From NCBI GenBank assembly GCA_014075255.1, contig CP046178.1, forward strand, positions 955,616 to 1,019,615: 64,000 nt of DNA, given 5' to 3'. The position numbers and the translations under genes were made by a program. The notes beneath the pieces were generated by a model. That model searched no databases. It saw only the letters and a list, made by a program, of their open reading frames with translations, and had not been told where the DNA came from. The stretch comes from Gammaproteobacteria bacterium. Lineage in GTDB: Bacteria > Pseudomonadota > Gammaproteobacteria > UBA4575. Below are positions 46,506 to 55,436 of the stretch, piece by piece (the stretch's first letter is position 1; each line of letters starts with the position of its first letter).

Positions 46506-48084
46506 ATTTATATCTGTATTGGAGTAACACCCATGCTTTACGAGTATCTACACCAAAATCATCTGCATCGTAGTCTGCGTATTTTATGGCTCCAAGCAAA
46601 TTCTTCACACCGAAGATATTGGGCTTGCCCCACAATAAATTTAACTCATCTCCATAGTCAGAAATCCTTCCACTGGAGCCTGCACCTGTGAAGGTTTTAT
46701 CTGCTTCATAGTCGTGATAGGCCACCACAATTTTATTTTTACCAATGGTGTCACCAAAAAGACCCAATACTTGAAACGTAATACTGGTATCTTCAAGGCC
46801 GCCCACAGGGGTCGCTGATCCACCTGGCGCACCTACGAACACGTCTGCCCATCCATTAAAAGCGTGAACAGTAGCCAAAGGGGTTTGTAGTGCATTTCCA
46901 CCATCACCTTGCCCTTCTAGAACTTCATAACCCACTCTGATCTGATAAGAAGGCTCACCTACAGGCAGAAATCCAACGTTATCAACTCTCGTTCCGCCCC
47001 AATTTAAGCCTAACTCTATATTGATATAATCATTGTCATCAAGTTCAGTATTGACCTGCACACCCATGGCGTTTTCACCTTCATCGCCTTTTGGATCTTG
47101 GTTAGCCCATTCGAATTCAGTTTGTAAATTAACGTTACCTATTTCGTGTGTACCGACAAAACGTGCACCCCAGGTATCTGAATCTAGCGCATTGGGTGGT
47201 ACTGCACCAGGACCTGCTGGTAGTCCAGAACCTTCTTGAAAGGGTGGAGTTCTGCGGTTGTCATCAAAGTCTAACAAATACCCATAAGCTGTTAGTGTTC
47301 CAATTTCTGGGAAGGTGTAGCTTACATTTATTAAATGACCATCATCAAATTTCCATTCATCAAAAAGAGACCCAGCTCCAAACAGTCGCTTCACTTTTTT
47401 TACATATGAGTATGAAAAGTTAAGGTTTTTAATCGAGCTGCTATCAAATCTAAATGCATTCATGGATACGTTATTATTACGCCAAATAACATCACCTACC
47501 CAACGATGGTTGTTATAAATAATGGTTTGTCTGCCTAATTTAAAAGAAGTCTTTCCATCACAAAATCCTGCTCCTGGCGAAGCTCCGCAGGAAGAATTAT
47601 TACCACTGCGCCAACCAATATAGGCTTCATTCACTTCCCCAAAATCATTGTCCGGAATAATGGCGTTTCCTTCAGCAAGCCTAGAACCTACTGGACCAGG
47701 GGGAATTCTAAAATCATCATCTAGGTTGAGAGCATCATCATTAAGATTAATTGCCGCTTCTAATTCTCCACGCAAATAAAATCCTTTATAACGAGCCGTG
47801 GTAAAGCCAAGTTGAGCTCGGATACTGGATAAAGACGCATCATTCGTACCTGCAAGTGGAGTCCCGCCTCGATCTTCTTGCACATCCTCATGTCTTGCCC
47901 TAAGCCACAAATCTGAACCGCCTTGCGTAAACATGGCGTTTAGTGTTCCTACTTCAGGGTAGAGTTTATGATGTGCGTTAAAGTGTGCATTGGGAACATC
48001 ATTAAATCCTACTGCGTTAGCACTTTGAGCGATCATGAATATGGCAATCGCCACAAGGTACGGTAGTGGTTTGAAATAGACCAT
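46504..48084 (-). CDS. outer-membrane porin, alginate-export (AlgE-like) family
   Basis: 526 residues with a signal peptide ending in S-A-N-A and a C-terminal beta strand ending in Y-K. The family pattern G-R-Q-T-I-I-Y-N-N-H-R-W-V-G-D-V-I-W-R-N-N-N lies near residue 185. Amphipathic beta strands continue to the end (about 18 strands). These porins pass anionic or aromatic substrates; here the neighbouring thiocyanate genes suggest an anion such as thiocyanate, but this is inference. AGGAG is upstream of the ATG. A half-palindromic LysR-type site lies about 190 bp upstream. Confidence 0.85.
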   Translation of the reverse strand: MVYFKPLPYLVAIAIFMIAQSANAVGFNDVPNAHFNAHHKLYPEVGTLNAMFTQGGSDLWLRARHEDVQEDRGGTPLAGTNDASLSSIRAQLGFTTARYKGFYLRGELEAAINLNDDALNLDDDFRIPPGPVGSRLAEGNAIIPDNDFGEVNEAYIGWRSGNNSSCGASPGAGFCDGKTSFKLGRQTIIYNNHRWVGDVIWRNNNVSMNAFRFDSSSIKNLNFSYSYVKKVKRLFGAGSLFDEWKFDDGHLINVSYTFPEIGTLTAYGYLLDFDDNRRTPPFQEGSGLPAGPGAVPPNALDSDTWGARFVGTHEIGNVNLQTEFEWANQDPKGDEGENAMGVQVNTELDDNDYINIELGLNWGGTRVDNVGFLPVGEPSYQIRVGYEVLEGQGDGGNALQTPLATVHAFNGWADVFVGAPGGSATPVGGLEDTSITFQVLGLFGDTIGKNKIVVAYHDYEADKTFTGAGSSGRISDYGDELNLLWGKPNIFGVKNLLGAIKYADYDADDFGVDTRKAWVLLQYRYK

Positions 48085-48267
48085 GGGTACTTCTCCTCCC
48101 TTGAAAGAATTAGGCCGAGATTACTTGAATCCCGACCGGATACTGACTTAGTAATTTGTAAATTTTATAGTTATTATATACTAATCTTATGGGCTGTTAT
48201 ATTATCTTAATAATCAATATAAAAGAACGGCACGTTATTCGTCCAAGACTTTGTCGTTATTGAACTC

Positions 48268-48282
48268 ATAGGTGTTAGCTAT
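48268..48282. promoter_or_regulatory. ATAG-N7-CTAT motif upstream of the porin gene
   Basis: ATAG-gtgttag?-style 15-bp palindrome (ATAG at 48268-48271, CTAT at 48279-48282; flanks read ATAGG..TTAGCTATG). The same pattern occurs at the LysR start (54380-54394) and upstream of cbtBA (58986-59000). A T-N11-A core is usual for LysR regulators. Confidence 0.35.
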
Positions 48283-48328
48283 GGATATGCACCGCTTACA
48301 TAGTTATGCATTTGTGCCACTCTATTAT

Positions 48329-48523
48329 TTAGTGACAAGGAAATGCTTGCGCATGTCGCACATCGTGAGCAGCGTTATGCACGGCCGCCGTACTTACGAA
48401 ACCAGCACCGTATAGAATCACTGATCCTAAAATAAATGCGCATGCAATTTGTAACGGCTTTGATAGCGAAGTTGTACGAGTTGCAAGTTGAATAGTACTT
48501 TCAGTTGCTGTTTGATTTTGCAT
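48329..48523 (-). CDS. cbtB: cobalt transporter subunit CbtB (orphan copy)
   Basis: 64 residues. One membrane helix (about 27-47, A-F-I-L-G-S-V-I-L-Y-G-A-G-F) is followed by the diagnostic histidine-rich tail H-N-A-A-H-D-V-R-H-A-Q-A-F-P-C-H. CbtB is the small metal-binding subunit of the CbtAB cobalt importer. No cbtA follows here; a full cbtB-cbtA pair lies at 59196-60106. It follows the ABC permease by 60 bp in the thiocyanate operon, whose hydrolase needs cobalt. Confidence 0.9.
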   Translation of the reverse strand: MQNQTATESTIQLATRTTSLSKPLQIACAFILGSVILYGAGFVSTAAVHNAAHDVRHAQAFPCH

Positions 48524-48583
48524 AGTTATGCCTCCTAGATTTGAAAAATATATTTTCTGATAATTATTTAAATAAAATGTGTA

Positions 48584-49423
48584 TTAGTGATGCCAACTGT
48601 AGCGTTTAATTAACATTGCACATGAGCTATCCAGTATGTAACCCATAATTCCGATGGTAAGTACCATCGCAGTTAAACGGTCATATGAAAGCGTCTCGCG
48701 TGCATCCGCAATGGAATAACCAAGACCTGTAGTTACGCCCAAAAATTCAGCTGGTACGAGTACAATCCACGCCACACCTAATGCAAGGCGTATACCGGTA
48801 AGGATATCGAACGCAATCGCAGGAATAATTATTTGTGTAACCATATGCCATGGTTTTGCACCCAAGTTTTTGGCAACTTTAAACCAGGCCGGATCTACCT
48901 TAGCAAGCCCAGCTGCAGTAGCAAAAACAATAGGCCAAATTGCTGCAATGGCAATAAGAAACACAATTGCACCATTCCAAGTTGCAAATACGATTACTGC
49001 AATCGGTTCCCAAGAAAGTGGGCTGATCATACGTATTAATTGAAATGGTGAATTACTCAGTTGTCGAAAGATTTTACTTCTACCCAATAGGATTCCAATG
49101 GGTACACCAACAATAATGGCAATCAATAAACCAATACCTAAGCGGTAGCCACTAGACTGAATCGCTGATTGTATTTTTCCTTCTGCAAATAATTCAGGAA
49201 ATGCCTGAAATGTTGGAATGGGTCCAAAGTCTTTAAAGTTAGTGGTATTAGGATTAATCTCAATGAGATAAGCCCCAAACAACCAAAGCAAGAAAAGAAT
49301 AAATAGGCCGGCAACCCAATAAAACAAGCTGACACCAAAATTCTTTGCATAGGAGCCTTCCTGATTAGGAAGCGCTCCTGCACCAGCATCTATTAAGTCA
49401 GTATTGGCATCTCCATTGCTCAA
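48584..49423 (-). CDS. ABC transporter permease, NrtB/SsuC/TauC family
   Basis: 279 residues with six membrane segments. The permease EAA-like motif G-L-A-K-V-D-P-A-W-F-K-V-A-K-N-L-G-A lies near residue 175, and binding-protein-dependent transport domain features precede it. With the SBP and the ATPase it forms a complete importer for a small anion or sulfonate. Its start overlaps the SBP stop by four bases. In this context thiocyanate is the likely substrate, with nitrate, cyanate or taurine as alternatives. Confidence 0.92.
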   Translation of the reverse strand: MSNGDANTDLIDAGAGALPNQEGSYAKNFGVSLFYWVAGLFILFLLWLFGAYLIEINPNTTNFKDFGPIPTFQAFPELFAEGKIQSAIQSSGYRLGIGLLIAIIVGVPIGILLGRSKIFRQLSNSPFQLIRMISPLSWEPIAVIVFATWNGAIVFLIAIAAIWPIVFATAAGLAKVDPAWFKVAKNLGAKPWHMVTQIIIPAIAFDILTGIRLALGVAWIVLVPAEFLGVTTGLGYSIADARETLSYDRLTAMVLTIGIMGYILDSSCAMLIKRYSWHH

Positions 49424-50703
49424 AGTTCAAATACCTCCGTGCGAGTATAAGGATCGCCTTCAGTTGGTACGCTGGCATCATTACGCCATTTTGGATTGGC
49501 TTCTAATGCTGCTTTAACATAATCGTAGTTAACCAAATCTTCATTTACATGCTCAGGCGTAAGCGTATCTAAGAACTTTGCATTTCCTGTAACCACTGTT
49601 TCTTTCAAATCATTAATTACAAGCTCTGTTGCAGACCGATAAGGCCAAGCTTGGAAGTCAATGCGGTTCTGATCCCAGTCTGGGTGCTTAATGGCCTCAG
49701 GATTTTGATAGTACGCTGGATCGTAAAACAACATTGCACGCTTCACGACTTCTTTTGGTATAGGGAAATAACCTTTACCATCTTTGGATAATAGCTCAGC
49801 CATCGCTTCTCTATTCTCGGCTAGATGTATTTGCGCTTTTATGATTGCGTTATGTACACCCTGCGCCCAAGCAGCACGATCTGGATCCATTGCATCATCT
49901 TCGTGCATCACCACAACACAACATGGGTGTCCTTTCCAAGCATCACCGGTAAAGCGCAACACTTTTCCGCCCGCTTTAAGTTCACCAAGAGCATTAAACG
50001 GTTCTGCAACGCAATAACCATCAATACTTCCTGCTGCGAGCGCAGGCGGCATGGACGGAGGAGGTAAAACGAGGAAGTTGCATTCGTCCGGCGCCAATTT
50101 TGCTGATTGAGGCTTAATGACAGGTTTAATTCCGGCAGCTTTCATAATTTTTTGCGAAACAATATTATGAATCGAATACCAATACGGTACTGCAAACTGT
50201 TTGCCACCAAAATCTTTTGGCTCATTGATACCACTATTCTTACCCACAAGGATTGCTGAACCATTGGTATGGTCCCACGCTGTAACTTTGATAGGATATT
50301 TATTGTTGTAGCGCATCCAAACCGGAATCGGTATCAACATGTGCGTGAGATTAAAACGATGTGCTGCAAACGCTTCCACTAAAGGCGACCAGCCACGAAT
50401 CAAAGTGGGCCTTTTAGAGTCGAGACCTTCATCTTTGAAATATCCTAATTCATGCGCAATTAACAACGCAGCAGCATCCGTGATCGGGATGTAGCCAATT
50501 TTAATTACTGGATCCCATTTCTTTTTCGCAGAAAAAGCAGGCATGGTCATGCCAGCAGTTCCTAACGCCGCACCAACTTGGAGTAATTCACGTCGATTTA
50601 CACCGGTACCTAATGCGCCGGTAAATGTCGGGTCATACTCAATCGCGAGATTAGGATCATCATGTACAATCCCTTCGCCATGCTTCTGGTAGATCTTCTT
50701 CAT
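49420..50703 (-). CDS. Tat-exported ABC substrate-binding protein, NrtA/CmpA-like
   Basis: 427 residues. The N-terminal region carries a twin-arginine signal (N-R-R-E-L-L-Q-V-G-A-A) near residue 37. The mature part begins I-K-I-G-Y-I-P-I-T-D-A-A-A-L-L-I-A-H-E-L-G-Y-F, the NMT1/NrtA/SsuA-like fold that binds nitrate, bicarbonate, sulfonates or related ions. W-x-G-H-P-C-C-V, a short Cys pair, is present. It is directly upstream of the permease and 138 bp after the ATPase. An ABC importer next to scn genes is a good candidate for thiocyanate uptake. Confidence 0.92.
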   Translation of the reverse strand: MKKIYQKHGEGIVHDDPNLAIEYDPTFTGALGTGVNRRELLQVGAALGTAGMTMPAFSAKKKWDPVIKIGYIPITDAAALLIAHELGYFKDEGLDSKRPTLIRGWSPLVEAFAAHRFNLTHMLIPIPVWMRYNNKYPIKVTAWDHTNGSAILVGKNSGINEPKDFGGKQFAVPYWYSIHNIVSQKIMKAAGIKPVIKPQSAKLAPDECNFLVLPPPSMPPALAAGSIDGYCVAEPFNALGELKAGGKVLRFTGDAWKGHPCCVVVMHEDDAMDPDRAAWAQGVHNAIIKAQIHLAENREAMAELLSKDGKGYFPIPKEVVKRAMLFYDPAYYQNPEAIKHPDWDQNRIDFQAWPYRSATELVINDLKETVVTGNAKFLDTLTPEHVNEDLVNYDYVKAALEANPKWRNDASVPTEGDPYTRTEVFEL

Positions 50704-50841
50704 GTTGGAATTCCTCTCATCGTTTCTCTTCTGGGTTACTCTTCTGGGTTATTCATCTGATGTGCACAATCAGACCTATATATTAACTGCGTAGTTCATA
50801 AGTTTATACCCACATTATTTTTATTATTATAAGTGGTTACT

Positions 50842-51609
50842 TTAAGTAACATTTGCAGCATCTTGAAATACTTGCATTAAATTAGCTCTTAATTCTTGTA
50901 CGGCAGGATCTTCACGGTCTCGCGGATCCGGGAGATCCACTTTTAAATCATGAACCATTTTTCCTGGCGAACCTGCCATGATGAGTGTGCGGTCTGCCAT
51001 GATCACAGCTTCGTCAATATCATGCGTTACCATTACAATATTGAATCCCATTTTTTTGGATATCGCTCGCACATCTTTTTGTAGAGTCGCCCTAGTAAAT
51101 GCGTCCAGTGCAGAAAATGGCTCATCCAGCAATAACATTTCTGGCTCCATAACCAAAGAACGCGCTAACGCTACACGTTGTTGTTGTCCACCGGATAGGT
51201 CTTGTGTATTTTTATGCGCATATTCATCCATGTGAACCAGACTAACCGCTTCTTTAACGCGGTCAGCAATTTTATCTTTTGACCAACCAGCAAACCTTAA
51301 GCCTGTGCCAACATTTTGCTCCACTGTCATCCAGGGGAAAAGATGAGGCGCTTGAAACATCATGATCCATTTAGATGATGCCGCTTTAACCGCTTTGTTG
51401 TTAACTTCTACCGTTCCGTTAAATCCACCCAGCAAACCGGCTACTATATGAAGCAAGGTTGATTTACCACAGCCAGAACGACCAATAATTACCAGGGACT
51501 CACCTGGATCCGATTGCATATCCAACTTCTCAAAGGTCAGCGGAGACTTTGAGTTATAACGATGCGTAACCTCCTTGAGGTTTATGCTAACGCCATTGCG
51601 TTCTGACAT
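50842..51609 (-). CDS. ABC transporter ATP-binding protein, NrtD/SsuB/TauB family
   Basis: 255 residues from the ATG at 51609 (AAGGGA about ten bases upstream), the usual family length. Walker A G-R-S-G-C-G-K-S-T, Q-loop, signature L-S-G-G-Q-Q-Q-R-V and Walker B L-L-L-D-E-P-F-S-A-L-D are present. A TTG at 51714 with GGAG seven bases before it would add 35 polar residues not typical of the family and could be the real start. It powers the adjacent permease/SBP importer. Confidence 0.9.
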   Translation of the reverse strand: MSERNGVSINLKEVTHRYNSKSPLTFEKLDMQSDPGESLVIIGRSGCGKSTLLHIVAGLLGGFNGTVEVNNKAVKAASSKWIMMFQAPHLFPWMTVEQNVGTGLRFAGWSKDKIADRVKEAVSLVHMDEYAHKNTQDLSGGQQQRVALARSLVMEPEMLLLDEPFSALDAFTRATLQKDVRAISKKMGFNIVMVTHDIDEAVIMADRTLIMAGSPGKMVHDLKVDLPDPRDREDPAVQELRANLMQVFQDAANVT

Positions 51610-51790
51610 ACGTGTTTTTCCCTTATTTATATTCGTTTTTTTAGCACTGTTATCTATTGACCCAGTGCTTAGCAAAGAGTTAATTGTTCCTTTGAGTATT
51701 TCTTGTTTACTCAACTAACTACTCCATTCGACCATTCGTTTGGCAAGAGCAGCTCTTAACAAAAACATCTTTGCAATTACCCATAAATTT

Positions 51791-52153
51791 CTATTCTGCT
51801 ATAACTTTGTCACACCACTCAGTATCTTCTACAAAGGTATCTGGGTTTCCTGGTTGGCCGCCTGCATTCGCCATATCTTCTTCTGTAATACCTCGTGCTC
51901 GCGAACATGCACCACAAAACTCAATACGTGCGCCTTCTGCAAGAACATTTTTCCATTGCTCTGCAACGGAAGGCCAGCCCATTGGCTTTAAATTTTCTCG
52001 TACTACTTCGCGCGCCATACAAACTGCTTCGCCAAGTAAAAAGATGCGAACTTCGTGACCAGCACTGGCTAGCGCATGACCGTGGCCTAACACCATTGCT
52101 GCTCGAGTTGGGTCATCGCTACCCCACGATGATTTCATAAATATTTTTGACAT
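51791..52153 (-). CDS. DsrE/DsrF-like sulfur relay protein
   Basis: 120 residues. K-I-F-M-K-S-S-W-G-S-D-D-P-T-R-A-A-M-V-L at the start and E-F-C-G-A-C-S-R-A-R-G-I near residue 80 match the DsrE/F/TusD fold, with the conserved Cys pair. Family members bind or pass sulfane sulfur. It is within the thiocyanate gene series, between the P15K-like gene and the transporter. It may handle sulfur from carbonyl sulfide or thiocyanate, but no direct evidence shows this. Confidence 0.85.
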   Translation of the reverse strand: MSKIFMKSSWGSDDPTRAAMVLGHGHALASAGHEVRIFLLGEAVCMAREVVRENLKPMGWPSVAEQWKNVLAEGARIEFCGACSRARGITEEDMANAGGQPGNPDTFVEDTEWCDKVIAE

Positions 52154-52215
52154 GACTCCTCTTCCTACTTGTATAACTGCTTTAGTTATTTTTTTATTAG
52201 CAGCAATGTTTTAAA

Positions 52216-52620
52216 TTATTCGACCATATTCAACCGCTTATCAACTTCCTGCATACGACTTTTTAAATCATCTTCATCAATCAATCCTCGACGTATCATT
52301 GAATGAGCTAAGGCAAGTAACTGTCTCTCAGGAAATGGAACATCTTTATAATGCTCATCAGTAAGCTCATCTTCTTCCCAACGACGCTCAACACCAGGTA
52401 ATGCACAAGAAACTTCTGAAAGCACATCACAAGTTGCCTCAAGTGTGATCTTCCATGGAGGATCAGGATTTTCGACACCCCATTTTTTACTTAAGTCACG
52501 CCAAGATTTTCCTTCAGCTTTAGCTTTAACTTCTTCAAGTAATGACACAGATGACTTATCTAATTTTCTTTTAGCCATCTCCTCATCAAGAGAAATTTTT
52601 TCTGGATTAATTTCGACCAT
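52216..52620 (-). CDS. thiocyanate hydrolase activator, P15K-like
   Basis: 134 residues, about 15.5 kDa. The pattern P-D-P-P-W-K-I-T-L-E-A-T-C-D-V-L and R-R-W-E-E-D-E-L resembles nitrile-hydratase accessory proteins, which are related to NHase beta. In Thiobacillus thioparus the P15K protein of the same size helps cobalt incorporation into thiocyanate hydrolase. The gene is directly downstream of scnC (33 bp). Its role as cobalt chaperone is inferred from position and size. Confidence 0.75.
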   Translation of the reverse strand: MVEINPEKISLDEEMAKRKLDKSSVSLLEEVKAKAEGKSWRDLSKKWGVENPDPPWKITLEATCDVLSEVSCALPGVERRWEEDELTDEHYKDVPFPERQLLALAHSMIRRGLIDEDDLKSRMQEVDKRLNMVE

Positions 52621-52653
52621 GATCTCTATTTCCTTATAGCCCCGTCTTATAAT

Positions 52654-53349
52654 CTAGTGCCCGTATGGGTTCACAGCTGGACGTATATATCGCTTATCAT
52701 TAGCGGTCTTACCTGGCTTAGGTAACGCAACACCAATTAAACAATCTCGTGTAACAATTTCGGTTAGCTGATCTTCGGTCCAACCATCTGTTCCTTCAGG
52801 ACGTTCAGGCATGACGATATAACGGGTCTTCTGATTGGAATCTACGACTCGCACTTCAACCTCTTCAGATATCTGCAAACCAAATTCTGCTAATACTTGG
52901 CGCGGCCAACGCACTAAGCGACGACGATAATTAGGTGTTCGATACCATTCAGGTGATTGACCAAGAATAGGCCGTGGATAACAAGAACAAAGTGTACACA
53001 CAACAACATGTTTTACAGTTGGTGAATCTGCCATTACACGCAAATTACAATAATCACTAGGCGTACCGAATTTAGTTGGCATTTGGTTCACCCAATCAAT
53101 ACCTACTTCAAGACTCGCCTTAACACTATCTTCTATACATAGTTTTTTATACTCTGGGTCCAACCACGCTTTAGCCACTAAGCGTGCAGCAGGCACGGGA
53201 CCCAGTGTATGCATGTATTCTGTCCATGCATTATGATCATCTTGAGTAAACAAACCTTTCTCGATTGCAAGTTCGCGAACTGCAAGCTCAAGAATTTCAA
53301 ACTCACTGACCTCGTCTACCATTGGTGCAGCTTTATGATTTTTTGACAT
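52654..53349 (-). CDS. scnC: thiocyanate hydrolase gamma subunit (cobalt-binding, NHase alpha-like)
   Basis: 231 residues. The metal site V-V-C118-T-L-C121-S-C123 is the cobalt-type version of the nitrile hydratase claw motif (T rather than S after the first Cys); the second and third Cys are oxidised in known enzymes. R-T-P-N-Y-R-R-R-L-V-R-W-P-R-Q-V-L follows as in the family. With ScnA and ScnB it hydrolyses thiocyanate to carbonyl sulfide and ammonia. Separate beta-half genes next to it favour thiocyanate hydrolase over nitrile hydratase. It is the third gene of scnABC. Confidence 0.9.
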   Translation of the reverse strand: MSKNHKAAPMVDEVSEFEILELAVRELAIEKGLFTQDDHNAWTEYMHTLGPVPAARLVAKAWLDPEYKKLCIEDSVKASLEVGIDWVNQMPTKFGTPSDYCNLRVMADSPTVKHVVVCTLCSCYPRPILGQSPEWYRTPNYRRRLVRWPRQVLAEFGLQISEEVEVRVVDSNQKTRYIVMPERPEGTDGWTEDQLTEIVTRDCLIGVALPKPGKTANDKRYIRPAVNPYGH

Positions 53350-53405
53350 GTGTCTCTCCTCTTTTCTCGTTCTTTTTATCTAGACGTAAGTTATGCCAGG
53401 ACCAG

Positions 53406-53774
53406 TTAAGCAGGTTCTAACCCATGCTCAGGAATTTCTGTCTCCAATGTATCTTGAGAAAAAGTATCAGAATATTCAGGCCAAATATCTTTTTGCATGA
53501 ATAGCACGCTATACATCCACTCAACATTATCAGTGTTATCCCAAGCTTCATCTTCTGCCGGAGGGCTTTCATACACTAAACGCACAACCGTTGCTTCTAA
53601 GCCGCGCGTATACATCGGTGTACGAGTGTAAAATAGATCAGAAATATCACGTACTTTAACTTTATCGCCTACTTTAAATTTAGCGGTCCCTGCTTCACCT
53701 TTGAAACATTGTGGATCACCAATACCAGTTGCTTTTTTTGCATGATGCTCTAAATCATAATGTGGCTTACTCAT
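53406..53774 (-). CDS. scnB: thiocyanate hydrolase alpha subunit (C-terminal half of NHase beta)
   Basis: 122 residues from the ATG at 53774, which overlaps the scnA stop as ATGAGTAA. A longer frame (143 residues) exists but would start inside scnA. It carries the SH3-like barrel of NHase beta: F-K-V-G-D-K-V-K-V-R, Y-T-R-T-P-M-Y-T-R-G-L, Y-S-V-L-F. This matches the Thiobacillus alpha subunit in length. The split of the NHase beta fold into two proteins is what distinguishes thiocyanate hydrolase. Confidence 0.9.
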   Translation of the reverse strand: MSKPHYDLEHHAKKATGIGDPQCFKGEAGTAKFKVGDKVKVRDISDLFYTRTPMYTRGLEATVVRLVYESPPAEDEAWDNTDNVEWMYSVLFMQKDIWPEYSDTFSQDTLETEIPEHGLEPA

Positions 53775-54198
53775 AACGTTTCTTAACCTCATCAATTTTT
53801 TCGTGTAGTTCAGTGAGGGAGACAAATTGCTTGTCAACCAAGATCAATGCAGCCGTTAACAACCAACGTCCGTAATAAGGTAATCCTAAATATTGAGTTT
53901 GACCCACATCAACATTTTGACGTCTTCTTCTTTCTTCTGCAGTCCATACGCCACGCCACGCTAATACTTCACACGTTACAAAAGTATTGTGCTCCCAAAC
54001 TTCTTCTTCTTTCTCTTCCCATGGTATAGGTACATCTCGTTCGCCGCCGACATCGTGTACAGGACGTGTATATGCACGATACTGTTCGTTTGATATTTCA
54101 TCCGGTGCGGGTGCGTGTGTTTCTTTGTGAATCGCGGGCTGTAGCATGCCTACGTAATCTAGATGACCAAGCACTCTATTGCGTGTAGGTGTTGACAT
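53767..54198 (-). CDS. scnA: thiocyanate hydrolase beta subunit (N-terminal half of NHase beta)
   Basis: 143 residues. It matches the N-terminal helical half of NHase beta: L-G-H-L-D-Y-V-G-M, W-E-H-N-T-F-V-T-C-E-V-L-A-W-R-G-V-W, G-L-P-Y-Y-G-R-W-L. It is the first gene of scnA-scnB-scnC, P15K-like, dsrE and the transporter genes. The start is 194 bp from the divergent LysR gene, whose product is the likely regulator. Its role follows from pairing with ScnB and ScnC. Confidence 0.88.
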   Translation of the reverse strand: MSTPTRNRVLGHLDYVGMLQPAIHKETHAPAPDEISNEQYRAYTRPVHDVGGERDVPIPWEEKEEEVWEHNTFVTCEVLAWRGVWTAEERRRRQNVDVGQTQYLGLPYYGRWLLTAALILVDKQFVSLTELHEKIDEVKKRYE

Positions 54199-54379
54199 AA
54201 CCTAGTGACTCCTCTGATATTTATAATTCTTTTTAATTTGTTGCCTTACTACTACCATTGTTTTTTTATAAAAAATAATAATAGGTATTTATACATTATT
54301 TTTATAGGCGCACAAATTACTTGATGACAAGTCTAATGTAGCTATGTTATTAATCCATTACTTTGTTTTTATCAGACCT

Positions 54380-54394
54380 ATAGGATTTAGCTAT
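54380..54394. promoter_or_regulatory. ATAG-N7-CTAT motif at the LysR start
   Basis: ATAG at 54380-54383, CTAT at 54391-54394, overlapping the LysR ATG (54393). Consistent with negative autoregulation by a LysR protein. The region 54290-54305 holds a weaker ATAGG-N6-TACAT variant nearer the scn start. Confidence 0.35.
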
Positions 54395-55313
54395 GCAACA
54401 GCGAGATATCTTTCCTCGATCACTACAATACTTAGTAGCCATAGCGGAATACGGTAGTTACACCCGTGCAGCAGAAGCACTGCATGTATCACAACCTACC
54501 CTGTCACAACAAATAAAACAGTTAGAAGAATCATTACAGTCGCCATTACTAGATCGATCCGGAAGATCCGTACAGTTAACTAATGCAGGCGAAATATACA
54601 TACGACATGCTCGCCGCGCTTGGGGTGAATTAGATGGCGGTGCTCGTGCAATTCACGATGTGCAAAATTTAAGCAGAGGATCATTACGTTTAGGCTGGAC
54701 ACCCATTACTGATTACCTAACCTGTTCGTTATTAGAAAATTTTAATGGCCTGTATCCAGGCATCAACATCAATACCTTAGAAATGCCGCAAGATGACATT
54801 GAAGTGTCTGTTGCAGAATCACGAATTGATATTGGTATAGTGTTTAGCAAACCGTTTGCATCTACCACACGCCCGAATGAACTGGAGACCGATGTATTGT
54901 TTGAAGAGAAGCTCTGTGTTGCAGTAGGCAACTCTCATCCTAGAACTAAACAACAAGAAAGGATGAGCGCACAAAACCTCGGGCAAGAATCTCTAGCTTT
55001 GTTGAATAATGATTTTGCTTTGCGCCGTCATGTGGATGAATATTGCAATAAATATGAAATCGAACCTCGTTTTGCAGTTGAGAGCAATTCACTAAGCGCT
55101 ATAATTTCACTAATTAAACATCGCCCACTTGCAACCATACTTCCTCTAAGCATTGTTAGACAACAAGGCTTACACGCTATCAATCTTTCACCAGAAATGC
55201 AGCGTAAGGAAATAACATTAATTTACCGTAAAGATGGTTATAAAAGTCCTGCTACCGTTGCATTCTCAGAATTAGCCCACTTATGGTCTAAAGATGAGTT
55301 GCCTAAACACTAG
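54393..55313 (+). CDS. LysR-type regulator, CynR-like
   Basis: 306 residues. The N-terminal winged HTH is at about 11-70 (Y-L-V-A-I-A-E-Y-G-S-Y-T-R-A-A-E-A-L-H-V-S-Q-P-T-L-S-Q-Q-I). The C-terminal periplasmic-binding-like effector domain spans about 95-300. The HTH and the Q-Q-I-K-Q-L-E spacing resemble CynR, which responds to cyanate. It is divergent from scnA, so it probably regulates the thiocyanate operon in response to thiocyanate or cyanate. Confidence 0.9.
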   Translation: MQQRDIFPRSLQYLVAIAEYGSYTRAAEALHVSQPTLSQQIKQLEESLQSPLLDRSGRSVQLTNAGEIYIRHARRAWGELDGGARAIHDVQNLSRGSLRLGWTPITDYLTCSLLENFNGLYPGININTLEMPQDDIEVSVAESRIDIGIVFSKPFASTTRPNELETDVLFEEKLCVAVGNSHPRTKQQERMSAQNLGQESLALLNNDFALRRHVDEYCNKYEIEPRFAVESNSLSAIISLIKHRPLATILPLSIVRQQGLHAINLSPEMQRKEITLIYRKDGYKSPATVAFSELAHLWSKDELPKH

Positions 55314-55436
55314 TTACAGTTAAATCTCCTTGAGGAATTACTTAACATACAAGTTAAAGTCAAATAATCATGTAAATGATTAACTACACTTTGATGATGA
55401 ATACAAAATTAGAATTTAATTTCTTCTGATTAAAAT

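Noticed and set aside
52216..54198. Reading scnA/scnB/scnC as nitrile hydratase
   Set aside because: The beta fold is split into two genes with a thiocyanate-hydrolase gene order and P15K-like gene; a three-subunit nitrile hydratase remains the main alternative and cannot be excluded without phylogeny.
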